Source: Sterolibacterium sp964437515
Lineage (GTDB): Bacteria; Pseudomonadota; Gammaproteobacteria; Burkholderiales; Rhodocyclaceae
Assembly (NCBI GenBank): GCA_964437515.1
Contig: CAYTHB010000010.1
Coordinates: 1-60,079, forward strand
DNA length: 60,079 bases
Direction: 5' to 3'
The notes beneath the pieces are model-generated. The model saw only the letters and a program-made list of their open reading frames with translations, was not told the DNA's origin and did not search any database. The translations under genes were made by a program, and so were the position numbers. Below are positions 24,659-33,740 of the stretch, in pieces (within the stretch, counting starts at the first letter, position 1; each line of letters starts with the position of its first letter).

Positions 24659-25987
24659 CTAGTCCGGCACCCGACGTGCGTAATAGTCGTGCACATCACA
24701 ATCCGTCAATTCGACCTGGGCATAGTCTCCCACCTGAAGCTCATGCCCATCGGTGATATAGACCACGCCATCAATTTCAGGAGCATCCCATCGAGTACGA
24801 GCAATGGCACCATCTTCATCCACATCATCCACCAGCACTTGCACGATTCGTCCCAATTTAGCTTCGAGACAACGCGTGCTGATGTCTTCCTGAAACTCCA
24901 TCAACTGCAAACGGCGTTCTTCACGCACTTCGTCGGGTACAGGATCGGGAAGATCATTGGCGGCAGCACCTTCAACGGGAGAATAGGCAAAAGCACCCAC
25001 ACGATCAATTTTGGCTTCTTCGAGAAAGGTCAGCAATTCTTCAAATTCGGCCTCGGTTTCGCCTGGAAAGCCGGTAATGAAAGTGCTGCGTATGCTGATA
25101 TCCGGACAAATCGAACGCCATGCCTTGATACGTTCCAGATTATTTTCACTGCTGGCCGGACGCTTCATGAGTTTCAAAATACGAGGACTGGCGTGCTGAA
25201 ATGGCACATCGAGATAAGGCAGTATCTTGCCTTCCGCCATCAGGGGAATTAGATGATCGACACTCGGATACGGATACACATAATGCATTCTCACCCAGAT
25301 ACCCAACTCTCCCAAAGCCTGGCACAACTCCAGCAAACGCGTCTTGACCGGTCGGCCACCGTGAAAGCCGGTACGGTATTTGACATCGACCCCATAGGCA
25401 CTGGTGTCTTGTGAAATCACCAGCAACTCTTTGACACCGGCACGCGCCAGCGTTTCAGCCTCCTGCAACACATCACCAATCGGACGACTCACCAGATCAC
25501 CACGCAAACTGGGAATGATGCAAAAGCTGCAACGATGATTGCAACCTTCGGAAATTTTGAGATAGGCATAGTGCGGCGGGGTCAGACGAATGCCCTGCGG
25601 CGGTACGAGATCGATAAAAGGCTCATGCATGGGCGGCAACTGGGCATGAACAGCCTCCATTACCTCTTGTGTGGCATGGGGGCCTGTTACTGCCAACACC
25701 TGAGGGTGGGCGGCACGCACGACATCCGCCTTGGCACCTAGGCATCCCGTGACGATCACCTTGCCATTTTCAGCCAACGCTTCACCGATGGCATCGAGTG
25801 ATTCCTCCACCGCTTCATCGATGAAGCCGCAGGTATTCACGACCACCAGATCAGCCCCATCGTAAGAACCCGAAATCTGATAACCCTCAGCCCGTAGCCG
25901 GGTCAGAATCAGTTCGGCATCGGCCGACGCCTTGGGGCAACCGAGAGAAACAAAGCCAACAGTAGGATCTTTTTTCTTGCGTGACAT
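24659..25987 (-). CDS. rimO: ribosomal protein S12 methylthiotransferase RimO
   Basis: A 442-residue radical-SAM enzyme. It begins MSRKKKDPTVGFVSLGCPKA, with the first cysteine of the UPF0004 domain; VVNTCGFIDEAVEES and GCLGAKAD supply the other two. The radical-SAM triad is in EGCNHRCSFCIIP, and a TRAM domain ends the protein. It adds a methylthio group to an aspartate of ribosomal protein S12. PKASADAE and the downstream length separate it from MiaB. The start at 25987 is chosen over 26020 from family alignment. Confidence 0.95.
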   Translation of the reverse strand: MSRKKKDPTVGFVSLGCPKASADAELILTRLRAEGYQISGSYDGADLVVVNTCGFIDEAVEESLDAIGEALAENGKVIVTGCLGAKADVVRAAHPQVLAVTGPHATQEVMEAVHAQLPPMHEPFIDLVPPQGIRLTPPHYAYLKISEGCNHRCSFCIIPSLRGDLVSRPIGDVLQEAETLARAGVKELLVISQDTSAYGVDVKYRTGFHGGRPVKTRLLELCQALGELGIWVRMHYVYPYPSVDHLIPLMAEGKILPYLDVPFQHASPRILKLMKRPASSENNLERIKAWRSICPDISIRSTFITGFPGETEAEFEELLTFLEEAKIDRVGAFAYSPVEGAAANDLPDPVPDEVREERRLQLMEFQEDISTRCLEAKLGRIVQVLVDDVDEDGAIARTRWDAPEIDGVVYITDGHELQVGDYAQVELTDCDVHDYYARRVPD

Positions 25988-26044
25988 GAATGAACCATTC
26001 CGGAGCGTTGAACTCAGCAATCTTGATTAAAAAACGTACTATCT

Positions 26045-26076
26045 ACAACAAACAAAAACGGCAGCAATGCTGCCGT
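26045..26076 (-). terminator. rho-independent terminator after phaR
   Basis: A perfect 8-bp stem, ACGGCAGC (26058-26065) with GCTGCCGT (26069-26076) and a 3-nt loop. On the minus strand it is followed by TTTTTGTTTGTT. It ends the pha operon and separates it from rimO. Confidence 0.9.
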
Positions 26077-26122
26077 AACCGTGATACCGGAAAAAAAACC
26101 ATCATAAGATGATTGGGGAACA

Positions 26123-26725
26123 TCAGGAACCTTTCGCGCCCCCGCCTCCACGCCCTTCATCCGTTGTTCCAGGCGATGCAGCAAAGTTTGGAAACTGGAA
26201 TCCTGAAAACATATTGCGGGTCTGCCCCTGCATCTGTTCCTGCATCTGATGAAACATCTTCTGGCTTTGATCCATGTAAGCCGTCATCATGTTTTGCATG
26301 GCCGGCCCCTGAAAATTGAGAAATTGCGCCCACATATCCTGGCTCATCGGCGAATTTTCGCCGTACATGCCACGGGTCTGCTCCTTGAAACGCGACTGCA
26401 TTTCAGTAAATGTCCGCAAGTTGCCTTCCAGATAGCGTCCCATGACACCTTGCATGGCATTGCCATAAAAACGGATCATCTGCGCCAGTAAATCGCTGGT
26501 AAACATCGGGGCACCCCCCGCCTCTTCTTCAAGGATGATCTGCAACAACACGCTGCGCGTCAGATCTTCACCGCTTTTCGCATCGATGATCGTGAAGTCT
26601 TCGTGATCCAATACCATCTGTTTGACATCAGCCAAGGTGATATAAGCACTGCCCCGTGTATCGTACAGACGACGGTTCGGATACTTTTTGATCAGACGAA
26701 CAGGAGAAGATTCGGTTTCAGCCAT
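26123..26725 (-). CDS. phaR: polyhydroxyalkanoate synthesis repressor PhaR
   Basis: A 200-residue protein. The N-terminal domain RLIKKYPNRRLYDTRGSAYITLADVKQMV is the conserved PHB-accumulation regulatory DNA-binding domain, followed by two short PHB-binding segments (DLTRSVLLQIILEEE; LAQMIRFYGNAMQ). The C-terminal half is Gln/Met-rich and helical. PhaR represses phasin and often its own gene, and binds polymer granules to release repression. The start at 26725 gives the family N-terminus; a GTG at 26749 is possible. It is the last gene of phaC-phaB-phaB-phaR. Confidence 0.93.
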   Translation of the reverse strand: MAETESSPVRLIKKYPNRRLYDTRGSAYITLADVKQMVLDHEDFTIIDAKSGEDLTRSVLLQIILEEEAGGAPMFTSDLLAQMIRFYGNAMQGVMGRYLEGNLRTFTEMQSRFKEQTRGMYGENSPMSQDMWAQFLNFQGPAMQNMMTAYMDQSQKMFHQMQEQMQGQTRNMFSGFQFPNFAASPGTTDEGRGGGGAKGS

Positions 26726-26782
26726 AGGAGAACATCCGGCAAATACCACGAGTCACCGACAGGCAACCCGTGGTACAGGCAA

Positions 26783-27523
26783 TCAGCACATGTGCAGACC
26801 ACCATTGATATTGAAAGTCGCACCCGTCATATAGCCTGCCTTGTCGGAAGCGAGGAAACTCACCAGATGGCCGATTTCTTCGGGTTGACCGAAGCGCCCC
26901 ATGGGAATGGTCGCCACGATTTGATCGCGCACTTCTTCCTTGATCGCCATGACCATTTCGGTGGCGATATAACCCGGGGCAATGGCATTCACCGTCACAC
27001 CCTTCTTGATGACTTCCTGAGCCACGGCCTTGGTGAAGCCCAGTACACCGGCCTTGGCGGCGGAATAATTGGCCTGACCCAGCTGCCCTTTAACGCCATT
27101 GACCGAAGCCATATTGATGATGCGGCCCCAGCCGCGTGCCGACATGCCTTCGATGACCTGACGTGTCACGTTGAACAGGCTGTCGAGATTGGTGTTCATC
27201 ACCGCATCCCACTGCGCCTTTTCCATCTTGCGTAGCACTGTGTCGCGTGTGATACCGGCGTTATTGACCAGTACATCGACGGGACCGATTTCTGCTTCGA
27301 TCTTCTTGACCATCGCGGCACAGGAATCAAAATCGGAAACATCCCCCTCAGCGGCATGCACGTTGTAGCCCTCGGCCTTCATCTTGGCCAGCCATTCATT
27401 CTGGGGCGGAAAGCCCGGCAAGCAGTTGGCGACCACAGTCATGCCATCCTGCGCCAGTGCCCTGCACATTGCCGTGCCCAGACCACCCATGCCACCCGTC
27501 ACTAATGCTACTTTTGCTGCCAT
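26783..27523 (-). CDS. phaB: acetoacetyl-CoA reductase (copy 1)
   Basis: A 246-residue short-chain dehydrogenase. TGGMGGLGTAM is the NADPH loop, NNAGITRD and INMASVNG follow, and the active site is S-x12-YSAAK (with NYSAAKAG). It ends GATFNINGGLHMC, the PhaB ending. It reduces acetoacetyl-CoA to (R)-3-hydroxybutyryl-CoA, the monomer for PhaC. It is the second of two tandem copies with identical length. The thiolase gene phaA is not in the window. Confidence 0.92.
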   Translation of the reverse strand: MAAKVALVTGGMGGLGTAMCRALAQDGMTVVANCLPGFPPQNEWLAKMKAEGYNVHAAEGDVSDFDSCAAMVKKIEAEIGPVDVLVNNAGITRDTVLRKMEKAQWDAVMNTNLDSLFNVTRQVIEGMSARGWGRIINMASVNGVKGQLGQANYSAAKAGVLGFTKAVAQEVIKKGVTVNAIAPGYIATEMVMAIKEEVRDQIVATIPMGRFGQPEEIGHLVSFLASDKAGYMTGATFNINGGLHMC

Positions 27524-27601
27524 GTTGAACCTTCTTTCTTGACGACCAAAAACTTGAAAAAGTAAATTAAAAAACCATCCGGTTACAGATGGAACGATGG
27601 T

Positions 27602-27647
27602 GAAGTTTTATGCGGAACTCTTATTTTCCTGTTCCGCACAAAACTTC
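27602..27647. repeat. long inverted repeat between the two phaB genes
   Basis: GAAGTTTT, one mismatch, TGCGGAAC pairs with GTTCCGCA, one mismatch, AAAACTTC around a 12-nt loop. It lies in the 133-bp gap between the reductase genes. There is no U-run on the minus strand, so mRNA processing or partial attenuation is more likely than full termination. Confidence 0.6.
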
Positions 27648-27656
27648 AAATCAAGA

Positions 27657-28397
27657 TCACGACATATGCTGTCCGCCATTGATCGAGATATTCGCGCCAT
27701 TGACGAACGCGGCTTCCTCGGAGCTCAGATACGCCACCAGACCAGCGACTTCTTCCGGCTTGCCCAAGCGACCCGTGGGAATCTGCGGCAGGATTTTTGA
27801 ATCCAGCACATCCTGCGGAATCGCCGTCACCATCTTGGTGCCGATATAGCCCGGCGAGATGGTGTTGACGGTCACACCCTTCTTGGCAACTTCCAATGCC
27901 AGCGACTTGGTGAAGCCATGCATCCCTGCCTTGGCTGCCGCATAGTTGGTCTGACCAAAAGCGCCTTTCTGACCATTAACCGAGGAAATATTGATGACAC
28001 GTCCCCAGTTACGATCCACCATGCCATCCATGACCTGCTTGGTCATATTGAACACGGAATCGAGATTGGTACGAATGACAGCATCCCAATCGGCCTTACC
28101 CATCTTCTTGAAAGTCATGTCACGCGTAATCCCCGCGTTATTGACCAGCACTTCGACTGGACCCATGTCTTTCGTCACTTGCTCGACACAGGTCTTGCAG
28201 GAATCAAAATCACCCACATCACAAGGATAGGCTTTGAAACCATAGCCCATGTCATTCATGTGCTTGAGCCATTCCTGAGCCCGCGTATTGCTGGGGCTGT
28301 AAGTCGTCACAACCTTGTAACCCAGTGCTGCCAGCTTGACACAGATTGCTTCACCCAGCCCACCCATACCGCCTGTTACCAAAGCTACTTTAGGCAT
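27657..28397 (-). CDS. phaB: acetoacetyl-CoA reductase (copy 2)
   Basis: A 246-residue short-chain dehydrogenase with TGGMGGLGEAI, NNAGITRDMTF, INISSVNGQKG and NYAAAKAG, ending GANISINGGQHMS. All SDR catalytic residues (Ser, Tyr, Lys) are present. It follows phaC directly and has a strong ribosome site (AAGGAGG). It differs from copy 1 throughout the surface regions (for example YSPSNTRAQEW against CLPGFPPQNEW), so the duplication is old or the copies have different origins. Different cofactor or chain-length preference is possible. Confidence 0.92.
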   Translation of the reverse strand: MPKVALVTGGMGGLGEAICVKLAALGYKVVTTYSPSNTRAQEWLKHMNDMGYGFKAYPCDVGDFDSCKTCVEQVTKDMGPVEVLVNNAGITRDMTFKKMGKADWDAVIRTNLDSVFNMTKQVMDGMVDRNWGRVINISSVNGQKGAFGQTNYAAAKAGMHGFTKSLALEVAKKGVTVNTISPGYIGTKMVTAIPQDVLDSKILPQIPTGRLGKPEEVAGLVAYLSSEEAAFVNGANISINGGQHMS

Positions 28398-28495
28398 GAC
28401 CGCCTCCTTAGGATTGATTGAAACATTTGCTCTTATTTGCTCTTATTACGCCCAACAAAAAGTTTTCGATTCTCTGTTATGGTGCATTTGCTATT

Positions 28496-30265
28496 TTACG
28501 ACGATTTTTCCTTTACATAGTGTCCCGGTGCCGGTTCCAGAACCTTGTATTGACCTTTCCCAAAACGAGAACGTGCCGCGTGACGCTGGCCGGAAAACGC
28601 GGATAGCCATTCCATCCAGACAGGCCACCAGCTTCCACGATGTTCTTCAGCCCCGGCGAGCCACGCATCATCACTTTGTTCATGAGACGCATGAGAATCA
28701 CGATTAATCCAGTAACTGCGTTTGTTTTTGGCAGGTGGATTGATCACACCTGCAATATGGCCACTCGCCCCCATGACAAAGGTGGTTTCGCCCCCCAACA
28801 AAGCGCGTGAACGATAGGCAGATCGCCAGGGCACGATGTGATCTTCTTTGGATGCGTACAGAAAAACGGGCATTTCCAGCAGCCCCAGATCGAGTTTTTC
28901 CCCGCAGACTTCCAGCCGCTCAGGGTCTCGCAAGGCATTTTCAAGATACATGTGACGCAAATACCATGCTGCAAAAGGGCCGGGCAAGTTCGTCGAATCC
29001 GCGTTCCAGTAAAGAAGATCAAAAGCGGGAGGCTTGCTGCCCTTGAGATAATTACCCACAACGTATTGCCAGATCAGCTCATTGGCGCGCAGGCTCGAAA
29101 ACACCGAGGCCAGCTCGCTTCCTTTCATCAACCCGCCTTGTCCGATACTCGTTTCACGCGCTGTGACGAAGGTCGGATCGATGAACACACCCAACTCTCC
29201 CGGATCTTCAAAATCCAGCAAAGTGGTCAGCAAGGTCAGCGACATGGCCGGCTGCTCCCCTCGTGCTTGCGCTACGGCCAAAGCACTGGTCAGCAGTGTT
29301 CCACCCACACAAAACCCGAGTGCATTGACTTGTTCGATGCCGCAAATTTCTCGGGATACGGCCAATGCCTTCAGCACCCCTTGCTCGACGTAATCGTCCC
29401 ACGTCAAATGCCCTTGCGCCTCCTGCGGATTGCGCCACGACACCAGAAAAACAGTATGCCCCTGCTCCACGACATAACGAACCAGCGAGTTCTCGGGCTG
29501 AAGATCGAGGATGTAATACTTGTTGATGCAAGGCGGCACGATAACCAAGGGCCGTTCACCCACCTTGGCAGTCAAAGGGGCGTACTGAATGAGTTGCATC
29601 AACTCATTTTCAAAAACCACGGCACCCGGTGTCGTCGCCAGATTACGCCCCACCTCGAACGCGCTCTCGTCACTCATCGAGATACGTCCTTTGTGTATGT
29701 CTCCCAACAGATTTTGTAAGCCCTGCGTAATACTTTCGCCCTGTGTATCCACCGCCGTTTTGATGAATTCCGGATTGGTCGCTGCAAAATTAGCGGGCGA
29801 CATGGCATCCACATACTGGCGTGTCACAAAACGTAATTGCTTGCGTGCCTGTTCATCACGCACTGGGAGTAATTCGGACATGCGCCCCAAAAAATCGGCA
29901 TTGAGCAGATAGGCCTGCCTCAAATAATCATATATCGGGCTTTGCGCCCATTCGGGTGCGGAAAAGCGCCGGTCTCCTGCTGGAGGCTGAACGGTCTGAG
30001 CGCCATCAGGGGCTGACTGCGTGGAGTGACGTTGCAACTGAGCCTGCCAAAGTTCGCTGTGACGCGATGCAAACTCCTGCTGTAATTGACGCAACGCATC
30101 ATTTTCAGGAATCCACGGCATCTTCTGTGCGATCGCAGCATTCTGCGAGGCAACACCTGCTTGTGTTGCCGTCCACCACTGCGACACCCCCTGTGTCCAC
30201 GCCTGCCCCATCTGCAACAGGGACTGCATGGCTTGCGGTGAAAAGCCGGGAACATCAGGAGGCAT
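28496..30265 (-). CDS. phaC: class I polyhydroxyalkanoate synthase
   Basis: A 589-residue alpha/beta-hydrolase-fold polymerase. The lipase-like box is GFCVGGT with the catalytic cysteine; an aspartate in SKEDHIVPW and the histidine in GASGHIAGVINPP complete the triad. The N-terminal 190 residues are the PhaC N domain. Length and absence of a phaE-like partner mark class I. It polymerises hydroxyacyl-CoA on the granule surface. AAGGAA lies at good distance from the ATG. It leads the pha operon. Confidence 0.95.
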   Translation of the reverse strand: MPPDVPGFSPQAMQSLLQMGQAWTQGVSQWWTATQAGVASQNAAIAQKMPWIPENDALRQLQQEFASRHSELWQAQLQRHSTQSAPDGAQTVQPPAGDRRFSAPEWAQSPIYDYLRQAYLLNADFLGRMSELLPVRDEQARKQLRFVTRQYVDAMSPANFAATNPEFIKTAVDTQGESITQGLQNLLGDIHKGRISMSDESAFEVGRNLATTPGAVVFENELMQLIQYAPLTAKVGERPLVIVPPCINKYYILDLQPENSLVRYVVEQGHTVFLVSWRNPQEAQGHLTWDDYVEQGVLKALAVSREICGIEQVNALGFCVGGTLLTSALAVAQARGEQPAMSLTLLTTLLDFEDPGELGVFIDPTFVTARETSIGQGGLMKGSELASVFSSLRANELIWQYVVGNYLKGSKPPAFDLLYWNADSTNLPGPFAAWYLRHMYLENALRDPERLEVCGEKLDLGLLEMPVFLYASKEDHIVPWRSAYRSRALLGGETTFVMGASGHIAGVINPPAKNKRSYWINRDSHASHEQSDDAWLAGAEEHRGSWWPVWMEWLSAFSGQRHAARSRFGKGQYKVLEPAPGHYVKEKSS

Positions 30266-30308
30266 ACATCATTCCTTGGAATTGATATCGCATCGCAAAA
30301 AGACGCAC

Positions 30309-30323
30309 CGAAAAGCGGTGAAT
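30309..30323 (-). terminator. weak terminator-like hairpin between greB and phaC
   Basis: CACCG and CGGTG pair across a 5-nt loop, and a short run with TCTTTTTG follows on the minus strand. A dyad TTGTGC-A-GCGCAA (minus strand, 30325-30337) lies beside it and could be a PhaR or other site ahead of phaC. Both are weak. Confidence 0.35.
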
Positions 30324-30419
30324 TTTGCGCTGCACAATTTTAGGCGTCAAGGAAAAGCATGATTTGAGTCGCCCGCATTGAGCACTTTTTCACAAACCGA
30401 CGTCTTCGAAAGCCAGAAA

Positions 30420-30989
30420 TCAGCCGTAAACAATCTGCTTTATTTCGATTTCACGCCATCCGGACGGGCTCTGAAAACGGACGACTTCTCCTGCATACGC
30501 CTTCATCAATGCGCGTGCCAGCGGTGAAATCCAGCTGATGCGCCCCATGGCAACATCGGCCTCATCCACGCCCACGATCTGGTAGGTTCGTTCTTGTTCT
30601 TCTTCTTCAACATCATTGGGGTCATATTCGATGAGGGTCACCGTCGCCCCAAAGAATACTTGCGACAGATTCGTCTGCTCTACCGGATCGACCACTACAG
30701 CCGTTTCGATGCGTTTGGTCAGATACCGTATGCGTCTGTCCATTTCGCGCAGACGTTTTTTTCCGTAGATGTAATCCCCATTTTCAGAACGGTCGCCATT
30801 GCCCGCTGCCCATGAAACGACCTTGACCAATGCCGGTCGCTCCGTTTTGACCAAGTGCTCGAATTCTTCACGCAAACGACGGTAACCAGCGGAAGTCACA
30901 TAATTGACAGCACCCGAAGGCAAAGAGGGCATCCCTGCGGGCTGATCTTCATCATCGTCCGATGTTTCTTTGACAAATGCCTTACTCAT
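30420..30989 (-). CDS. greB: transcription elongation factor GreB
   Basis: A 189-residue Gre factor. The N-terminal coiled coil holds the GDRSENGDYIYGKKRLREMDRRIRYL tip region with its two acidic residues, and the C-terminal FKBP-like domain shows VGVDEADVAMGRISWISPLARALM. The RIRYLTKRIE pattern places it with GreB rather than GreA. An extra 25 acidic residues at the N-terminus are unusual. The start overlaps the stop of the kinase-HDOD-GAF gene (TAATG), so the two are translationally coupled. GreB restarts backtracked RNA polymerase. Confidence 0.92.
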   Translation of the reverse strand: MSKAFVKETSDDDEDQPAGMPSLPSGAVNYVTSAGYRRLREEFEHLVKTERPALVKVVSWAAGNGDRSENGDYIYGKKRLREMDRRIRYLTKRIETAVVVDPVEQTNLSQVFFGATVTLIEYDPNDVEEEEQERTYQIVGVDEADVAMGRISWISPLARALMKAYAGEVVRFQSPSGWREIEIKQIVYG

Positions 30990-30991
30990 CA

Positions 30992-33526
30992 TTACATGGT
31001 TTGCTTAATGGCCAGCACTGCCTGGTTGCGCAAGGTTTTGAGCAAGGTCAATTCTTTGGCCGGGATGAGGATACTTCCTGCTTTGCGTTTATCGCAATAA
31101 ATCAAGGCAATGGGCTTTCCTTTGAGCAACAGGGGAAAGAGTACGAAGGTTTCTGCCAGCAAGGATTGCCGATGCCACGCTGGAATACGGTCATGGATTT
31201 TGGGGTCGTTGATGTCCGTAATGATGATATCCACTCCTTTTTGTACGGCCACGCTGAATACATCCGCCTCTCCCGCAAGTGCAAAGCGGAACTTACGCAC
31301 GATTTCAGACGTATCCACCCCAAAACCGAAACGTCCCATCATGGTATTCGTCTTGGCATCTCGCAAACACAGAATCACTCGATCAAAACCCATCGCGCGA
31401 TACATGGTTTCAAGAATGATCCGGAGCAAATCATTGAGCGAGAAATCCTCCAGTAGCGCATTGCTAATATCCTGTATTCCTGCAACCAACGTTGCATGAA
31501 TCTGCGCATTGTCATGGTCATGATCATTGCAAGACTCACTCGTTGTCGCCTCCACAGGCGTCTCGCCGCCTTCAGCAGCCCCCAGGCTGAACTGGGTAAC
31601 ACCTGATACAGGAGCTGTTCCCGCAAGAGTCGATGGATTCGCGGCCGGGATGCCCTGTGTTTTCAAGGACAAACCTTTTTCGGTCAGCATGGTCTGCGCC
31701 ATATCGGCATCCAGACCATGAGCCTCTGCTTGGCCTTCAGTAGAGGGTGCCCCTCCCTCACCCGACCATGCCTGAGCTTGGCGTGCAAATGGGCTTTGTT
31801 TCAAGCTGATATGCAGATTCGAGGCCATCTGATTGAGCGCGTCATACGTTCGCTCCATCAAGGCCTTGAACTGCTCATTACTAAACTGCACCCCGGCTGA
31901 ATAACGATCGGCAATCTGCTTGAGTGCCCGTGCACGTTGCTCCGGCGGTGTACTGGCAATGGCATCGCACAATTCGTTCGAATAACTGGACACCATGTGC
32001 AAGGTGTCATGTTGTGTCCCCGGTTTTCTGACAGAACCCGGGGGCATACGACGCATGCTGCTGATTACATTGGGCGGAAAGCCCCAATGACTTGCAATGG
32101 CGGTTCCAATCTCTTCAAAAGAAGTTCCCAATACCTGCCGCACGGCCGCTTCATCGCTGCAATTTTTCTGTTGAATGACCCGACGTATCTCATCGACTTC
32201 TTCTGGAAAATAATATTGCACCAGCATGCGTCCCAAGCCATGAAACATGGCGCAAATAAAAGCTTCCTCCGCCAGTTTGGGGATCATCTTCTGGGCGATA
32301 TCACGGCCAATCAAACCCGAAAGATTTGCACGGAGGAAGGCCTCCTTGATTTCATTGATATTTGATTTGCTCTGCAAATGCTCGAACATCATCACTGTCA
32401 GGGCAATATTACGGACGGTATCGAACCCCAGCACCATAACAGCGCGTGACACAGTGCTAATCGCCCCGCTTGTCTGGCCATAGACCGGAGAATTGACGGT
32501 ACGCAGTATCTTGGAGGTCAGCGCATAATCCTTGAGGATGGAATTGGATAATTTATTGATTCCCTCCTTATCCGAATGGGTCAGACGGTTGATGGCCAAT
32601 ACCGAATCTGAAAATGCCGGAAAATCTGATTTATGCCGAATGCGACGCAAAAGAAATTCAACCGCAGCGGCTCCACCAGCGCTGTCGGCACTGGAAGAAA
32701 GAGCCCCGCCGTCATGATGGGAGACAGGCTGAAGATAGACTCTTAAAGCATCACGCATCCGAGCCGCACTTTCAAAGCGCATTTCGGGATCTTGAGCCAC
32801 AGCACGCATGATGGCACTTTCAAGCAACTCATTGACGCCCAGGTTTTTGGGGAAGTTGACCGGCTCTGCCACAATGGTGGCCAGCATGCTCTGCAAATCC
32901 GGTGCCTTACGGGCCCGTTTCCCTGTCAGCATTTCAATCAGGATCAAGCCCGTCGCATACAGATCCATTTTTTCACTAATGATCCGGTCACGCACATACT
33001 CGGGAGCCATGTAAGGGGGGGTCCCCATCAAGCTGTCTGCATTCGGTAATGTGCTTTTTTCGCTGATGCGACAAGCAATTCCAAAATCCATGACGTGGGG
33101 CGATCCCTTGGCGTCCACAATGATATTGGAAGGCTTCAAATCCCGATGAATGACGCCCCGGCCATGAGCTTCACTCAGTGCGTCAAGAATAGCCATGCCC
33201 ATCTCGGCCGCCTTCAAGGGATCCATCGGGTTTTTTGCGAGTATTTGTGCCAGGCTTTCGCCCTCGATATACTCAAAGACCAAATGAAGCTCGCCCTCAG
33301 ACTCACCGACCTCGAAGATCGGAACAATATTGGGATGACGCAACTTGCTGACCGTGCGTGCTTCGGAAAGCAACACAGCACTATCCCCGTTGCCAGACTG
33401 CGCAAAATGCACCGTTTTGATGGCGACTTCGCGTTGTAGCTGAGGATCATTGCAAAGATACACCACACTTTGCGCACCACGACCCAACTCACGAACAAGC
33501 TCGAAACGTCCGATTTTTTGTGCCAT
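30992..33526 (-). CDS. Ser/Thr kinase-HDOD-GAF signalling protein
   Basis: An 844-residue multidomain protein. Residues about 5-270 are a Hanks-type kinase (LGRGAQSVVYL; VAIKTV; IHRDLKPSNIIVD; MDFGIA; GTPPYMAPE), with catalytic residues intact. Residues about 300-520 are an HDOD domain (FPAFSDSVLAINRL; LTSKILRTVNSPVYG; AVMVLGFDTVRNIAL). After a low-complexity linker, residues about 680-840 form a GAF domain (FDRVILCLRDAKTNTMMGRFGFG). No membrane segment is seen, so it should be cytoplasmic. The start at 33526 gives a proper kinase N-terminus; the longer frame to 33589 is unsupported. It is coupled to greB. The ligand and the targets are unknown. Confidence 0.9.
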   Translation of the reverse strand: MAQKIGRFELVRELGRGAQSVVYLCNDPQLQREVAIKTVHFAQSGNGDSAVLLSEARTVSKLRHPNIVPIFEVGESEGELHLVFEYIEGESLAQILAKNPMDPLKAAEMGMAILDALSEAHGRGVIHRDLKPSNIIVDAKGSPHVMDFGIACRISEKSTLPNADSLMGTPPYMAPEYVRDRIISEKMDLYATGLILIEMLTGKRARKAPDLQSMLATIVAEPVNFPKNLGVNELLESAIMRAVAQDPEMRFESAARMRDALRVYLQPVSHHDGGALSSSADSAGGAAAVEFLLRRIRHKSDFPAFSDSVLAINRLTHSDKEGINKLSNSILKDYALTSKILRTVNSPVYGQTSGAISTVSRAVMVLGFDTVRNIALTVMMFEHLQSKSNINEIKEAFLRANLSGLIGRDIAQKMIPKLAEEAFICAMFHGLGRMLVQYYFPEEVDEIRRVIQQKNCSDEAAVRQVLGTSFEEIGTAIASHWGFPPNVISSMRRMPPGSVRKPGTQHDTLHMVSSYSNELCDAIASTPPEQRARALKQIADRYSAGVQFSNEQFKALMERTYDALNQMASNLHISLKQSPFARQAQAWSGEGGAPSTEGQAEAHGLDADMAQTMLTEKGLSLKTQGIPAANPSTLAGTAPVSGVTQFSLGAAEGGETPVEATTSESCNDHDHDNAQIHATLVAGIQDISNALLEDFSLNDLLRIILETMYRAMGFDRVILCLRDAKTNTMMGRFGFGVDTSEIVRKFRFALAGEADVFSVAVQKGVDIIITDINDPKIHDRIPAWHRQSLLAETFVLFPLLLKGKPIALIYCDKRKAGSILIPAKELTLLKTLRNQAVLAIKQTM

Positions 33527-33740
33527 TATTTTGTCTTTTTGTCTCTGGGAGACGTCTGAAATGCGTCCATTAATATACCATCGCAACACGCAGCAGCCAG
33601 CGAGAAATATTGCATCTTCAGCAATATCTGCGTGCTAGACTATTCTGCGTAAGCTCGCCGCATACATACTGTATATCCCATTAAATATTGAAATATTGAT
33701 TACGGCAGCAATCATTGCTGTCTTTACCGGAGGATGCCTC

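Noticed and set aside
24521..25252. 243-codon open frame across the rimO and FAD-dehydrogenase genes
   Set aside because: Antisense to both genes; no family resemblance.
28838..29719. 293-codon open frame opposite phaC
   Set aside because: Antisense to intact phaC, no domain recognised, no ribosome site.
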